The notes: generated from the letters alone by a model not told the origin. 64,000 nucleotides of DNA from Methylomonas sp. AM2-LC (GCF_039904985.1 NZ_CP157005.1:3739501-3803500), one strand, 5' to 3'. Positions 48,376 to 58,960 are shown, counted from the first letter of the stretch. A program made the numbers and translations.

Positions 48376-49983
48376 ATGAGCAATCATCGTCCAAAATTGA
48401 TTGTAAAAAACAAAATTCTACTCCGCGTTTTTGTTATTTTTGGCAGTTTATTGGCTTTAAACACCCTGTGGCTAACCTGGATGATTATGCCTTTACAAAA
48501 GCAGGCCTTACAAAAAATCATGTACACCCAGGCCGTGACGGTTTCTCGTTCTATCATTCAAACCAGTGCCGATGCCATGCTATCAGAAGATATGAGCTTT
48601 ATTGTGGAACACAATGTAGAGGTGATTCGTAATAATCCAGGTATTCGCTATGTTTTAGTGCAACAGAAACGCGGTCATATCATAGATATCAATCAACAAG
48701 GCTGGCAACTTCTTGAAAAACTGCCTGAGCAATTTAGCCATTTTGTGGGTGATCGGGAAAGCTTTAATCTATTGATGGATGATCAAAATAACGAAATTTA
48801 CCACTTTGTTTATCCAATATTGTTTTCAAATATACAATGGGGCTGGCTGCATGTGGGTTTCTCTACCGAAGATTACCGGCGCAATACGGCAGAAATGTAC
48901 AGTCAGGTGGGTATTATTTCCGCTATTTCCTTGCTGGTTATTTTAAGCGCTGGTTTTATTTTTGCCCGTTGGATCACGCAACCGATATCAGCCATCAGTG
49001 CCTTGGCTTTAAAAGTGGCGGAAGGCAATTTACAGGTACAAGCGCATATTTCGCGTAACGATGAAATTGGTCAGCTATCTGAAAGTTTTAATGCCATGGT
49101 GGTGGCTCTACAAGAATCGAAACAACAATTACAGAACTATAACCAACAACTGGAAGACGATGTTGCCGAACGGACCAAGGCACTGGACGAACTTAATCAA
49201 AGCCTCGATCAACGTGTAAAAAATGAAGTGATTGTGCGTCGCCAACAAGAGCAATTATTGATTCATCAATCGCGTCTGGCTGCCATGGGGGAAATGATAG
49301 GCGCTATTGCTCATCAATGGCGACAACCTTTGAATGCACTGGGGCTGGTATTGCAAAATATTCACTATATGTATAAGCAGGACAAGCTGGACAATGATTT
49401 TATGGATCGCAGTCTGGAAAAGTCGGATCGACTGATTAACAATATGTCTGCAACCATTGATGATTTTCGTAATTTTTTCAAACCCAATAAAATAGCTGAG
49501 CAGTTTAATCTATTGGAAAGCCTGCAAACTGTTGTAGACTTGCTAGATGCCAGCTTAAAACATAACAACATTAATCTGGTTATAGATTGTGATTCTAATC
49601 TTAAAACAGTGGGTTATAAAAGTGAATTGTCGCAAGTTCTGCTAAATTTGATCAATAATGCCAAAGACGTATTAGTGGAGCGCAATATCAAAAAACCTAA
49701 AATTCTTGTTAGCGTTTCTATTGTCAACCAAAGTATATTGATTGATGTCGTCGATAACGGTGGCGGTGTAGATGCCAGTATCTCCGATCATATCTATGAT
49801 CCGTACTTTACTACTAAAGCAGAGGGCAAGGGCACGGGTATTGGTCTTTATATGTCGAAAATCATTATTGAGACAAATATGCATGGAAAACTAAGCTGTA
49901 AAAATACAGATACTGGCGCTTGTTTTACTATCAATTTACCACAAAATACGGAAATAGCGGCTCAAATGAGCAATCCTGTATAA
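48376..49983 (+). CDS. Sensor histidine kinase (HAMP, coiled coil, HisKA-type, HATPase)
   Basis: 535 residues. Two membrane helices (about 12-35 and 178-200) flank a periplasmic region of about 140 residues. A HAMP domain (ARWITQPISAISALALKVAEGN), a coiled coil (QLEDDVAERTKALDELNQSL) and a phospho-acceptor site, IGAIAHQWRQPLNALG (His about 314), follow. The HATPase has LLNLINNAKDVL, VVDNGGGV and KGTGIGLYMSK. It lies between two PhnD-like binding proteins, which suggests that they feed it ligand information. No cognate regulator is directly adjacent. Confidence 0.92.
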   Translation: MSNHRPKLIVKNKILLRVFVIFGSLLALNTLWLTWMIMPLQKQALQKIMYTQAVTVSRSIIQTSADAMLSEDMSFIVEHNVEVIRNNPGIRYVLVQQKRGHIIDINQQGWQLLEKLPEQFSHFVGDRESFNLLMDDQNNEIYHFVYPILFSNIQWGWLHVGFSTEDYRRNTAEMYSQVGIISAISLLVILSAGFIFARWITQPISAISALALKVAEGNLQVQAHISRNDEIGQLSESFNAMVVALQESKQQLQNYNQQLEDDVAERTKALDELNQSLDQRVKNEVIVRRQQEQLLIHQSRLAAMGEMIGAIAHQWRQPLNALGLVLQNIHYMYKQDKLDNDFMDRSLEKSDRLINNMSATIDDFRNFFKPNKIAEQFNLLESLQTVVDLLDASLKHNNINLVIDCDSNLKTVGYKSELSQVLLNLINNAKDVLVERNIKKPKILVSVSIVNQSILIDVVDNGGGVDASISDHIYDPYFTTKAEGKGTGIGLYMSKIIIETNMHGKLSCKNTDTGACFTINLPQNTEIAAQMSNPV

Positions 49984-49991
49984 TTTTCCGT

Positions 49992-50852
49992 ATGAAACCA
50001 TATTTTAAATTCTGGCCAATTTTTCTTGGGCTATTATTCGCCTCTAGCCATCTGCAAGCCGAAGAAAAATTAAATTTCTTTTATTTAAAGTCTGGTTTAT
50101 CAGAATTAAATGCCTCAAATAAATTAGTAGGCTTACAAATCCTAGGCGAAGAACTTAGCCGCCATACGCATAAAGAAACACGCATAGAAGGCATCAACTC
50201 TTTTGATGATTTTATAAGCAGTATTGAGCGTAATGAAATTAATTTTGCGTTATTAAATGTGGGTGATTATCTTAATCATTACAAAAAACTCAAACCCTAT
50301 CTGGCAACAGACACGTATGCGATTAAACGCACTGATGAGTTATATGAGGAGTACGTAATACTGGTCAAAAAATCCAGTGACATTGATTCATTAAACGATT
50401 TAAACCTAAAACGCTTAGCTTTATCCACTGACCACATTCTTTACGATGAATATTTAAAATATATTATCAAGCAGACCAGTGGTAAAAATGTCAAACAATT
50501 TCTGAAAACCCTACATAAAAGCCCAACGCCATCGCAGTCGATACTGGATGTGTTTTTTGGCAGCACTGATGCCTGTTTGGTTGCCAAACATATTTATAAT
50601 CTAAATTCGGCGATGAATCCAGCCATTGTGCAAGATTTAAAAATTATACATAGCTCTGGCCCTATGTTTATTCCTGCGGTGCTAGTGGTGTTTGCAATCA
50701 CACCCCCTGAAATTCGCACACAATTTTCGCAAGCTATTATTGAAGATCAAGTGACTGCGCGTGGTAAGCAAATGTTAGAGCTTTTTAAAGTCAGCTCGGT
50801 TACTCCGGTATCCATAGAGCAATTTCAACCTATGTTGAAAATGTATCAGTAG
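49992..50852 (+). CDS. Second PhnD-like periplasmic binding protein
   Basis: 286 residues from an ATG opening a signal peptide (MKPYFKFWPIFLGLLFASS, ending LQAEE); a start at 49920 would lie inside the kinase gene. The domain resembles the other PhnD-like protein (NEINFALLNVGDYLNHY; LNLKRLALSTDHIL; DVFFGSTDACLVAKHIYN) but the two are only distantly alike. It begins eight bases after the kinase stop, so is cotranscribed with it. Ligand unknown. Confidence 0.85.
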   Translation: MKPYFKFWPIFLGLLFASSHLQAEEKLNFFYLKSGLSELNASNKLVGLQILGEELSRHTHKETRIEGINSFDDFISSIERNEINFALLNVGDYLNHYKKLKPYLATDTYAIKRTDELYEEYVILVKKSSDIDSLNDLNLKRLALSTDHILYDEYLKYIIKQTSGKNVKQFLKTLHKSPTPSQSILDVFFGSTDACLVAKHIYNLNSAMNPAIVQDLKIIHSSGPMFIPAVLVVFAITPPEIRTQFSQAIIEDQVTARGKQMLELFKVSSVTPVSIEQFQPMLKMYQ

Positions 50853-50912
50853 CAAAGTTTTTTATATCACTGAAAAACTACGGATAACATTGCTTAGACA
50901 GTATTTATTTAC

Positions 50913-53900
50913 CTATTTTGCATTTGTCATTAAATGCGCAGGTTTAGACCTTTGATTTACAAAAGTTTGCAGGTGGCTTTCCATCAGATGTATTGGCATG
51001 GGTTTGGCAAACAGATACCCCTGATAGGCCATGCAACCATTTTGTATTAAAAATTCAAGTTGGGTTTCTGTTTCCACACCTTCTGCAATGACATTCAAAT
51101 TAAAATTTTTGGCCATATCAATAATGGCTTTTACCATAATGGCATCATTAGCATCTGTAGCGATATCGCGCACAAAACTTTGATCAATTTTAATCTGATC
51201 AATAGGAAGTTGTTTCAAATAGGATAAGGAAGAGTACCCTGTACCAAAATCATCCAGAGAAAGACTGACTCCTAGCGCTTTCAGAGCGTTCATTTTTGCC
51301 ACCACATCGGCAATATCATTTAATATAACGCTTTCCGTCAGCTCCAATTTCAACAGAGCAGGATCAATTTCATACTGATGCATGGCTGCCTCAACCAACT
51401 CCACAAATTCTGGCATACGAAATTGATGGGCGCTGACGTTAATCGCTAAGGTAAGATGACAATACTGTGGATGTTTGGTCCAATTCGCTAATTGCAAACA
51501 GGCATTGTGTAAAACCCAGTTACCAATATCGATTATCAGCATGCTTTCTTCAGCAATTGGAATAAATTCGGCTGGCGAAACAACACCACGTAACGGATGT
51601 ATCCAACGCAATAAGGCCTCAGCCCCAATGGGTAATTGCTGACCATCAAACTGAATTTGATAATGCAATTGTAATTCATCGTTATGTAAGGCTTGTCTTA
51701 ATCCTGATTCCAATCGAGCTCTTGCCTCTACTGCCAATTGCAAATCAGGATCATAAAAGCGAACTGTATTACGTCCAGAATTTTTGGCCTGATACATGGC
51801 AATATCAGCAAATTTGATTAATTCGTCAACGGCAATACTGTTACCAAAGTAAAAGCACACACCAATACTGGGAGAGCTATGATGCACATGATTGTTAAGT
51901 GTGTAGGGTGTTAGCAGTGCCGTACGAATTTTCTCGGCAATCAAAGAAGCTTTAGGCGATGCCTCCTCTACAGTTTCGCCCATATTTTCTAACAACACTA
52001 CAAATTCATCACCACCAATTCTGGCAACGGTATCTACCTCTCTGACACAATATTTAATGCGTTGCGCCACTTCAATCAGCATTAAATCGCCGTAATTATG
52101 TCCATGGGTATCATTGAGCAGCTTGAATTTATCCATATCCAGGAACAATACCGCTCCATATTGTCTGCTCCGCTCTGAGACTGACAAGGCAGTTTGAAAA
52201 CGTTCCAACAACATGCGCCTATTCGGCAGTTTGGTCAGCGGATCATAATAGGCCAGATTAAGAATTTTTTCTTCCGCCAGTTTGCGATCAGTAATATCAA
52301 TAAAGGTAGCAATAGCACCAATGACCCGACCCGCTTTTTCAATAGGGTAAGACCAGTATTCGACTGGTAATAGACTCCCATCCTTTCGTAAAACCACTTC
52401 ATCCGACATATTGATATATTGATTATTTAACCAAGCTTGCCTTAATTTGCTTTCAGCGCCCGGTTGCTGCTGACTATCGGTAGAGAGGTGATGAAAAAGT
52501 TGTTCAATATTTTTACCCAATAATTCTTCTGCTTTGCTATACCCTAACAACCTGAGCGCCGATTTATTAACAAAAGTACATTTACCTTCAGTATCAATAC
52601 CATAAGCACCCTCAGCCATGGAATCCAGTAAACGCTGTAAATTGTCATGTGAATCTATCAAGGCACTTTCAGTTCGTTTGAATTGGCTAATATCATCATA
52701 AATCACCACCAGTTCGCCGGTTAACAGACGATAAACATAATTACTTCGCCACACTTCCTGTTCCGATGTATAGCAGATAACCGCATTTTCAGAATCACCC
52801 GTTAACCAGACACGTTTGATGATGTCAAATAACCCATAGGTTTTAGCGGTTGGAAAAACAATGCTCAAGCGTCTACCCAATACTTTTTCGCGGCCAACGT
52901 TCTCCAGTAGTTCTGCAGCCCGATTAAAATCCCGAACAATAAAATCTTTTCCTTTTTCAATCGCTTCTAAAACGGCAACGCCGCTACTCATATGTTCAAA
53001 CAATCCCTGATAGACTTTTTTGCTGGCATTTAGATTTTCGAGTAAGCGGTAATTATTCGCAGAAGAATCACGTAAGCGCCGGTTGGCTCTCAGTAACGAT
53101 CCACCCAACGCAAACAGGGTAAATACGGCAATAAAGCTAATGACTAAAGGAACTCTATAACGCGCTAATACATCAGACAGTTCAAACTGTTTAAGTTCGC
53201 TGGAATGATACTTTAAGCGCAACATCAATGTTTCGACGGGCGTGTAATCTGAAGGCGTTTTGAATCCAGCAATTTTTGCAGCCATGGCTGCCGGATCGGT
53301 ATGCTTAATAGATAATAATGCAATAGCCACTTTCCGGGCCGTTTCCGCAGAAACATGGTGACTGATAACAAATGGCCATTCGGGATAGTGTTCTGTGGAA
53401 TGTAAAAAAGTTAAATTATCAGCTGGATGTTGATTAATAATTTTGAGAGCGTTTAATGATAAGTGTCCTTCGGACTTCAAAGTTTCCAATATACCTGAGC
53501 GTACTAAACCCACATCGGCCTGACCGGCAAGTACTTGCTCTACCACCCTATCCTGAGGCATACCGGTGTATTGATAATGGATGTTTTGTAATCCAACCTT
53601 TGCAAACTCCCATCGTTGCATCATAAACCCGCCCAGAGACTTCTCCCCTACGGCTGCAACAGTTTTTCCTGTTATATCATAAATAGTATCGATATCACTT
53701 CGATCCGCACGGGTAAAAACAACACCCGCATATTCGGCGGCAGGACGCCCAGCATAGAATGGAATTAACGTAGCAATTGCCGAAGCACCCTCGTTATTTC
53801 TGTATAGCACAAAACATTCAGGATTTATCAACATAAAATCCAGTGTATCCATTTTGACCGCCGCTTCCAGTTCATCCAGATGCATGGGCAACAAGTCAAT

Positions 53901-54071
53901 TTGCTGTCCTTGTAAAGCTGTTTCCAGTAACTGCGTAAGCGGCTGCCATTCGCTTCGCGTGATGTCCAGTGGTCGGAAAGACAAAACACCAAAACGTAAA
54001 TGCGGTGAATTTTGCGCCTGTACCGAACCCAATTTAAAAAATAGTAGGCTTAAAAATAAAATAATTCGCAT
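50913..54071 (-). CDS. PhnD-like binding domain fused to PAS, GGDEF and EAL domains
   Basis: 1052 residues from the ATG that opens a signal peptide (MRIILFLSLLFFKLG, ending SVQA); a start at 54170 would add 33 odd residues. Order: PhnD-like domain (about 20-290), membrane helix (about 310-330), two PAS domains (about 360-480 and 485-605), GGDEF with intact RIGGDEFVVLLEN, and EAL with intact EALLRW and DDFGTGYSSL. Both cyclase and phosphodiesterase activities are possible. The external ligand would set c-di-GMP. It converges on the second PhnD-like gene. Confidence 0.92.
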   Translation of the reverse strand: MRIILFLSLLFFKLGSVQAQNSPHLRFGVLSFRPLDITRSEWQPLTQLLETALQGQQIDLLPMHLDELEAAVKMDTLDFMLINPECFVLYRNNEGASAIATLIPFYAGRPAAEYAGVVFTRADRSDIDTIYDITGKTVAAVGEKSLGGFMMQRWEFAKVGLQNIHYQYTGMPQDRVVEQVLAGQADVGLVRSGILETLKSEGHLSLNALKIINQHPADNLTFLHSTEHYPEWPFVISHHVSAETARKVAIALLSIKHTDPAAMAAKIAGFKTPSDYTPVETLMLRLKYHSSELKQFELSDVLARYRVPLVISFIAVFTLFALGGSLLRANRRLRDSSANNYRLLENLNASKKVYQGLFEHMSSGVAVLEAIEKGKDFIVRDFNRAAELLENVGREKVLGRRLSIVFPTAKTYGLFDIIKRVWLTGDSENAVICYTSEQEVWRSNYVYRLLTGELVVIYDDISQFKRTESALIDSHDNLQRLLDSMAEGAYGIDTEGKCTFVNKSALRLLGYSKAEELLGKNIEQLFHHLSTDSQQQPGAESKLRQAWLNNQYINMSDEVVLRKDGSLLPVEYWSYPIEKAGRVIGAIATFIDITDRKLAEEKILNLAYYDPLTKLPNRRMLLERFQTALSVSERSRQYGAVLFLDMDKFKLLNDTHGHNYGDLMLIEVAQRIKYCVREVDTVARIGGDEFVVLLENMGETVEEASPKASLIAEKIRTALLTPYTLNNHVHHSSPSIGVCFYFGNSIAVDELIKFADIAMYQAKNSGRNTVRFYDPDLQLAVEARARLESGLRQALHNDELQLHYQIQFDGQQLPIGAEALLRWIHPLRGVVSPAEFIPIAEESMLIIDIGNWVLHNACLQLANWTKHPQYCHLTLAINVSAHQFRMPEFVELVEAAMHQYEIDPALLKLELTESVILNDIADVVAKMNALKALGVSLSLDDFGTGYSSLSYLKQLPIDQIKIDQSFVRDIATDANDAIMVKAIIDMAKNFNLNVIAEGVETETQLEFLIQNGCMAYQGYLFAKPMPIHLMESHLQTFVNQRSKPAHLMTNAK

Positions 54072-54360
54072 TTTAGCAGTGCTTATAGAGATAGGCTGTG
54101 ACCAAGGAAAAAACACTAGCAGAGCTGGACATATAGCCAATAAAAACGACTGCGCCGCACTTAGACTCACTCAGAGTAATTATTTATACAGGGTTACTGA
54201 ACTTAGCAATGTGCCAAAGTCAGGCTTTCGATGTTCTCCATTAACTTTTAGTTAACGAATTTAAGCATAGCAGATTTTGCCCGTTGCATGGCGAATGCGC
54301 GCAGAGTTTGAAAAAGGTTTAATCCGCGCATACCCAGCAACCGAAATGCATAGGTTGATT

Positions 54361-55944
54361 TTATGTTTTGAAATCCAGATCTGGAAAAATATCGTCCATG
54401 ACTTCTAATGCACTTAAATAACGCTCGTTGATCCGATTTTTGCGAATAGCATCATGCAGGTAATTAAACCGGGCCAAATGATCGGTTATGCGTTTTTTAG
54501 CATAGTCTACCGTGGTACCTGATTTAAGAATAAATGGCCAATCAGACGCTTGTGCCAGCAATAAAGAACGCAAGGCCTGATTGATTGCTCTTTGTTGCAA
54601 AGCATTAACTACCCTGCCCTGCAAATCTGCCAAGAGTTTTTCCAGTTCATCGTTGGCTTTATGGATCAGCGGATATATCCAATCGTTGCTTTCGTTTAAC
54701 CAGTACGAAGAATAACCGTTCTCCCCCCAGCTTGAGGCTGCGGGTGTTCCGGATTGAGCACCTAAGTGCAAATCCAGATAATCACTACAGGTACGGGTCT
54801 TTAATCCCTCACTGCTGTCATTCAGCAAGCGTAATACGGCTTCTAGCCAGAGCGGACCTTCAAACCACCAATGTCCAAATAATTCTGCGTCATAGGGTGC
54901 TACGATAATCGGAGTAGTCGCCAGTTCCTGACTGAGTATGTCTATCTGTGCCTGTCGCTGCCTGACAAAATCGACTGCATGTTGCTGCGCTTTGTAGCGT
55001 GCCTGCTGCGGATTGTAGGTTTGCTTGGCTAAATCGCTACCCGTCACACGATAATATTTGATACCGGTATTAACGCGCGTATCTTCATCCTGTAGATACG
55101 GTGCTAGATAATCCAGATCAAGATCGAAGCCAATATCGCGATAATATTCGCGATAATCTGCATCGCCAGGATAACCTTGCTCCGCACTCCAAACTTGTCG
55201 CGATGATGCGGGATCGCGGCCAAATGCAGCCACACCATTTTCACAAATTAGCGGTGCGTATACGCCAGGGGGTTGGTCTGTGGTTTTTGCATCCAAAATG
55301 CCATGAGTATCAACATAAAAATATTCGATACCTTCTGCCTGTAAATGTTTTTCCACACCGGGATAATAAGCGCATTCTGGTAACCAAAAACCACGTGGTT
55401 GAATGCCGGTAAAGGCTTTAAAGGTATCTATACCGATTTTAATTTGCCTGCGCACAGCGCTTTCGCTGATATTAAGCAGTGGCAAAAAACCATGCGTGGC
55501 AGCCGTGGTAATTAACTCTAGTTTACCGCTTTGCTGATGCTTGATGAAGGCTGCCAGAATGTCGCACTGATAATGATCTCGAAAATTATTCAGTGTAGTA
55601 CGAAACAATTGCTGATACATCAGTGCCAAGGCATGAAAGTCGGGCTGAAGTAAAGTTCTGGCCACTTCCTGCTCTGCTAGTTCCAACTGCATTTGCAAAT
55701 GTCTTAAATAACGAGTCTGCAACAGCGGATCACGCCACATGGTTAACAAGGTGGGTGACAATGATAAGGTTATCCTATAGTCAACAGCATCAAGCTGCAA
55801 GCGATCAAACAGGGCTGCTAATGGCAAATAGCAGTCTGTCATCGCCTCGAATAGCCAGTTTTCTTCAAAAAAGTGTTCGTATTCGGGGTGATGTACATAG
55901 GGCAAATGCGCATGTAAAACGATGCTAAGGTAACCTTTGTTCAT
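54361..55944 (-). CDS. Family GH57 glycoside hydrolase (DUF1957-type, probable glycogen branching enzyme)
   Basis: 527 residues. GH57 motifs are clear: LHAHLPYVHHPEYEHF at the N-terminus, GFWLPECAYYPGVE (nucleophile glutamate about 193) and PYDAELFGHWWFEGP (catalytic aspartate about 350), followed by the helical C-terminal domain. Most DUF1957 members are 1,4-alpha-glucan branching enzymes, although some act as amylases or glucanotransferases. It overlaps the DUF4912 gene by four bases and is divergent from glgX, fitting a glycogen unit. Confidence 0.9.
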   Translation of the reverse strand: MNKGYLSIVLHAHLPYVHHPEYEHFFEENWLFEAMTDCYLPLAALFDRLQLDAVDYRITLSLSPTLLTMWRDPLLQTRYLRHLQMQLELAEQEVARTLLQPDFHALALMYQQLFRTTLNNFRDHYQCDILAAFIKHQQSGKLELITTAATHGFLPLLNISESAVRRQIKIGIDTFKAFTGIQPRGFWLPECAYYPGVEKHLQAEGIEYFYVDTHGILDAKTTDQPPGVYAPLICENGVAAFGRDPASSRQVWSAEQGYPGDADYREYYRDIGFDLDLDYLAPYLQDEDTRVNTGIKYYRVTGSDLAKQTYNPQQARYKAQQHAVDFVRQRQAQIDILSQELATTPIIVAPYDAELFGHWWFEGPLWLEAVLRLLNDSSEGLKTRTCSDYLDLHLGAQSGTPAASSWGENGYSSYWLNESNDWIYPLIHKANDELEKLLADLQGRVVNALQQRAINQALRSLLLAQASDWPFILKSGTTVDYAKKRITDHLARFNYLHDAIRKNRINERYLSALEVMDDIFPDLDFKT

Positions 55945-56624
55945 CTAGGTTGTGTAGATTCTTGAGTAGTGCCAATTTTGCTGGTAGCGGATGAAGTCAG
56001 CATACTAGGTATTATAAACTGAGCGATAGCCGCTGGCAGCACATAATTAGCAGTATCTGGCTGATTTTTGGGTACTTCGGTAATATTGGATTTTAACAGC
56101 ACTGTAAACGCTTGTTCAGCATCACTTTTACCTAATTCTGCATTTAAACGTGCAGGAAAAGACAAAGAAGCAGGCAATCTGATTTCCTGATGGGTTTTGC
56201 CAGCGTCTAGCAATACATCAAAACTTTCAGGGCGCTCACAACCCGTTTGGCTATTCTGGGTGGAGGATGGTTCAACATCATTCTGCTTAAAAATCCGTAA
56301 AGTTAACGGTGCTGGAGGTTCTGATTTAATATTCGGCAATACCTGATTGCGTCCAAAGCGCCAATACACATGTAAGCGTTGCGGATCAACAGGCAATAAT
56401 ACCAAGCTGGCAGGCTGTGGCAGCGCACGCGGTGCATATTCTTTACTGATTTCCTGACTAATGGCTAATAGTTCTTGCACGGAAAAAGCGGCCGATGGTA
56501 TTTTATAAGCGTTGCGGCTACTAATATAAGGAGAAAACTCTCGACTAATAGCTTCGCTAATGTCCTGCATTTCCTGCTCAGACAGTTTTATTCGTTGAGG
56601 ATGTGGTGTCTGTAAAAATACCAT
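55941..56624 (-). CDS. DUF4912-domain protein
   Basis: 227 residues. The middle has SLVLLPVDPQRLHVYWRFG, the characteristic start of DUF4912, a small beta-rich domain often encoded beside GH57 and glycogen enzymes. The N-terminus has two similar basic-hydrophobic helices (IKLSEQEMQDISEAISREF and FSVQELLAISQEISKEY), an internal repeat. Function unknown; glycan binding or recruitment of the GH57 enzyme is a guess from the four-base overlap with that gene. Confidence 0.82.
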   Translation of the reverse strand: MVFLQTPHPQRIKLSEQEMQDISEAISREFSPYISSRNAYKIPSAAFSVQELLAISQEISKEYAPRALPQPASLVLLPVDPQRLHVYWRFGRNQVLPNIKSEPPAPLTLRIFKQNDVEPSSTQNSQTGCERPESFDVLLDAGKTHQEIRLPASLSFPARLNAELGKSDAEQAFTVLLKSNITEVPKNQPDTANYVLPAAIAQFIIPSMLTSSATSKIGTTQESTQPR

Positions 56625-56812
56625 TATCAGGGATAACGTAGTGTCTCTGGGTTGTCACAATTCCTGCACTGTGTTGCAGGCATTATTTCCACCAAATCAG
56701 GCAGATTTTAATAGGACTCTAACCTTTGTCGATTATTTGTGCAAGTTACATGCTTATTTTCCCCGCTTTGCAGTAGAATTACTCTATAAAATTGCTACTT
56801 CTTACTCTTATC

Positions 56813-58960
56813 ATGCCCAAAAAATATAATTTAAGATCTGGAAGTCCCTATCCGCATGGTGCCAAAGCGGTTGAAACTGGGGTTAATTTTTCCATTTCCA
56901 GTCGCCATGCCACTGAGGTGGAATTATTGCTGTTTTTAACCTCAGAGTGCCTGGAACCTTTTCAGGTTATCCCTCTGGAAAAAGAACGCAATCATACGTT
57001 TTTTTCATGGCATGTGTTTGTGCAGGAATTACCCGCCGGAACTTGGTATGCATGGCGCATTGATGGTCCTTCCCATACGCGTGAATCTGGTTTACGCTTT
57101 GACCGCGAAAAATTATTGCTCGACCCGTGGGCGCGAGCCGTTAGCGACAAGTTATGGAAACGAGCTGCCGCCTGCGTACCGGGTGATAATAGCCAGCACG
57201 CCATGCGGGCAGTGGTGGTTGATGACCGATATGATTGGGAAGGTGACACGCCGCTAGCAATCCGCAGTGAAAAATCCATCATTTATGAATTGCATGTGGG
57301 TGGCTTTACCCGCCATCCTTCATCTAAAGTAAAACATCCAGGTACTTTTGTGGGATTAATAGAAAAAATCCCCTACCTGCAAAAACTGGGTATTAGCCAT
57401 GTGGAATTACTACCCGTTATGGCGTTTGACGAGCAGGATATTCCGCCACACTCGGCGGATCTGGGTTTAAAAAACTACTGGGGCTATAGCACACACAGTT
57501 TTTTCAGTCCGCACCCCGGTTATTGCGTCACCCCGGAACAGGGAACGCATATCAATGAATTTAGAGACCTAGTGAAAGCCTTGCATAAAGCAGGTATCGG
57601 TATCATCATGGATGTGGTGTTTAATCATACCTCTGAAGCCGGTATTGATGGGCCAGTTATCAATTTTAAAGGAATCACTGGCAACAGTTTTTACATTACC
57701 GATAAACATGACAAGCGCATGTTCTTGGATTACACAGGTTGTGGTAATACCGTCAATGCTAACCATCCGTTAGTCACCAACTTCATCATCAGCTGTCTGG
57801 AATATTGGGTTAGAGAGATGCATGTGGATGGATTTCGCTTTGATCTGGCCAGTGCATTGGCTCGCGGCGAAGATGGCAGTGTGTTAACTGACCCACCCTT
57901 GGTATGGGGTATTGAATTATCGGAACAACTGGCCCGTACTAAACTGATTGCAGAGGCTTGGGATGCATCTGGACTGTATCAGGTGGGCAATTTTCCCGGT
58001 TATCGCTGGGGAGAATGGAATGGTATGTATCGCGATACTATCCGCCGTTTTTTGCGTGGCGATAAAGGTATTATAAACGCCGTTGCCACACGCATCTGCG
58101 GCAGTAGTGATCTTTATCAATATCAAAATCGTTTGCCTATCAGTGGTATTAATTTTATCACCTGTCATGATGGATTTACGCTTTATGATCTGTTTAGTTA
58201 CAATCATAAACATAATACTGCCAATGGCGAAAATAACCAGGATGGTTGCAATAACAGTTTAAGTTATAACTTCGGTGTTGAAGGTCCAACTAGCGATCCC
58301 AGCCTGCTGTCCTTACGACGTAAACAGATTAAAAATGCCCATGCTATTTTACTGCTCAGTCACGGCGTACCTATGTTGCTTGCCGGTAATGAATTTCTAC
58401 ATAGTCAACAAGGTAACAACAACTGCTATTGTCAGGATAATGAATTAAGCTGGTTAAATTGGGAACAAGCAGAAGAAAATGCCGACACCATACGTTTTTT
58501 GCAACAAATGATACAGCTACGTAAACGCCACGCCTCGTTAATGCGCCGCAATTTTCTAACAGGAAAACCTATCGCTGGCCGGGAAATACCGGATATTGTC
58601 TGGCACGGTTTAACGGTTGACCAACAGCCGCAATGGCATGACCCGGAAACACGCACTTTAGCGTTTACCTTAGGCGCAATAAGGGATGATGAGCCGGACT
58701 TACATGTCATTATGAATATGTCAGACCTAAAGTTTCCTATGCAGTTACCCAGTATACCTGGAAAAACTTGGTGTCTAGCGGTGGATACCTCATTAAAATC
58801 ACCCCGCGATATAGTACCGCCGGATGATCAAAAACCGTTAAGCAAACCGTTTTATCAGGTAGACAGCCATTCAGTTGCCGTATTTGAGAATCTACCCGAT
58901 GATGTTGCTAAAGCTAGAGCGCCGGGTTTGTTTAGCAAAATTACTGGGATACATTTTTAG
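56813..58960 (+). CDS. glgX: GlgX, glycogen debranching enzyme (GH13 isoamylase type)
   Basis: 715 residues. An N-terminal CBM48-like domain (about 10-130) precedes the GH13 barrel: DVVFNHTSEAG, DGFRFDLASAL (nucleophile aspartate), LIAEAWDASG (acid-base glutamate) and FITCHDGFTLYD (third carboxylate). The enzyme cuts alpha-1,6 branches of glycogen. I chose the ATG at 56813 (MPKKYNLRSGSPYPHG), which matches family starts; a start seven codons upstream is possible. No ribosome-binding site is obvious. It is divergent from the GH57 and DUF4912 pair. Confidence 0.92.
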   Translation: MPKKYNLRSGSPYPHGAKAVETGVNFSISSRHATEVELLLFLTSECLEPFQVIPLEKERNHTFFSWHVFVQELPAGTWYAWRIDGPSHTRESGLRFDREKLLLDPWARAVSDKLWKRAAACVPGDNSQHAMRAVVVDDRYDWEGDTPLAIRSEKSIIYELHVGGFTRHPSSKVKHPGTFVGLIEKIPYLQKLGISHVELLPVMAFDEQDIPPHSADLGLKNYWGYSTHSFFSPHPGYCVTPEQGTHINEFRDLVKALHKAGIGIIMDVVFNHTSEAGIDGPVINFKGITGNSFYITDKHDKRMFLDYTGCGNTVNANHPLVTNFIISCLEYWVREMHVDGFRFDLASALARGEDGSVLTDPPLVWGIELSEQLARTKLIAEAWDASGLYQVGNFPGYRWGEWNGMYRDTIRRFLRGDKGIINAVATRICGSSDLYQYQNRLPISGINFITCHDGFTLYDLFSYNHKHNTANGENNQDGCNNSLSYNFGVEGPTSDPSLLSLRRKQIKNAHAILLLSHGVPMLLAGNEFLHSQQGNNNCYCQDNELSWLNWEQAEENADTIRFLQQMIQLRKRHASLMRRNFLTGKPIAGREIPDIVWHGLTVDQQPQWHDPETRTLAFTLGAIRDDEPDLHVIMNMSDLKFPMQLPSIPGKTWCLAVDTSLKSPRDIVPPDDQKPLSKPFYQVDSHSVAVFENLPDDVAKARAPGLFSKITGIHF

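Noticed and set aside
47341..50852. PhnD-like proteins as part of a phosphonate ABC transporter
   Set aside because: No permease (PhnE) or ATPase (PhnC) gene occurs anywhere in the window; a kinase lies between them.
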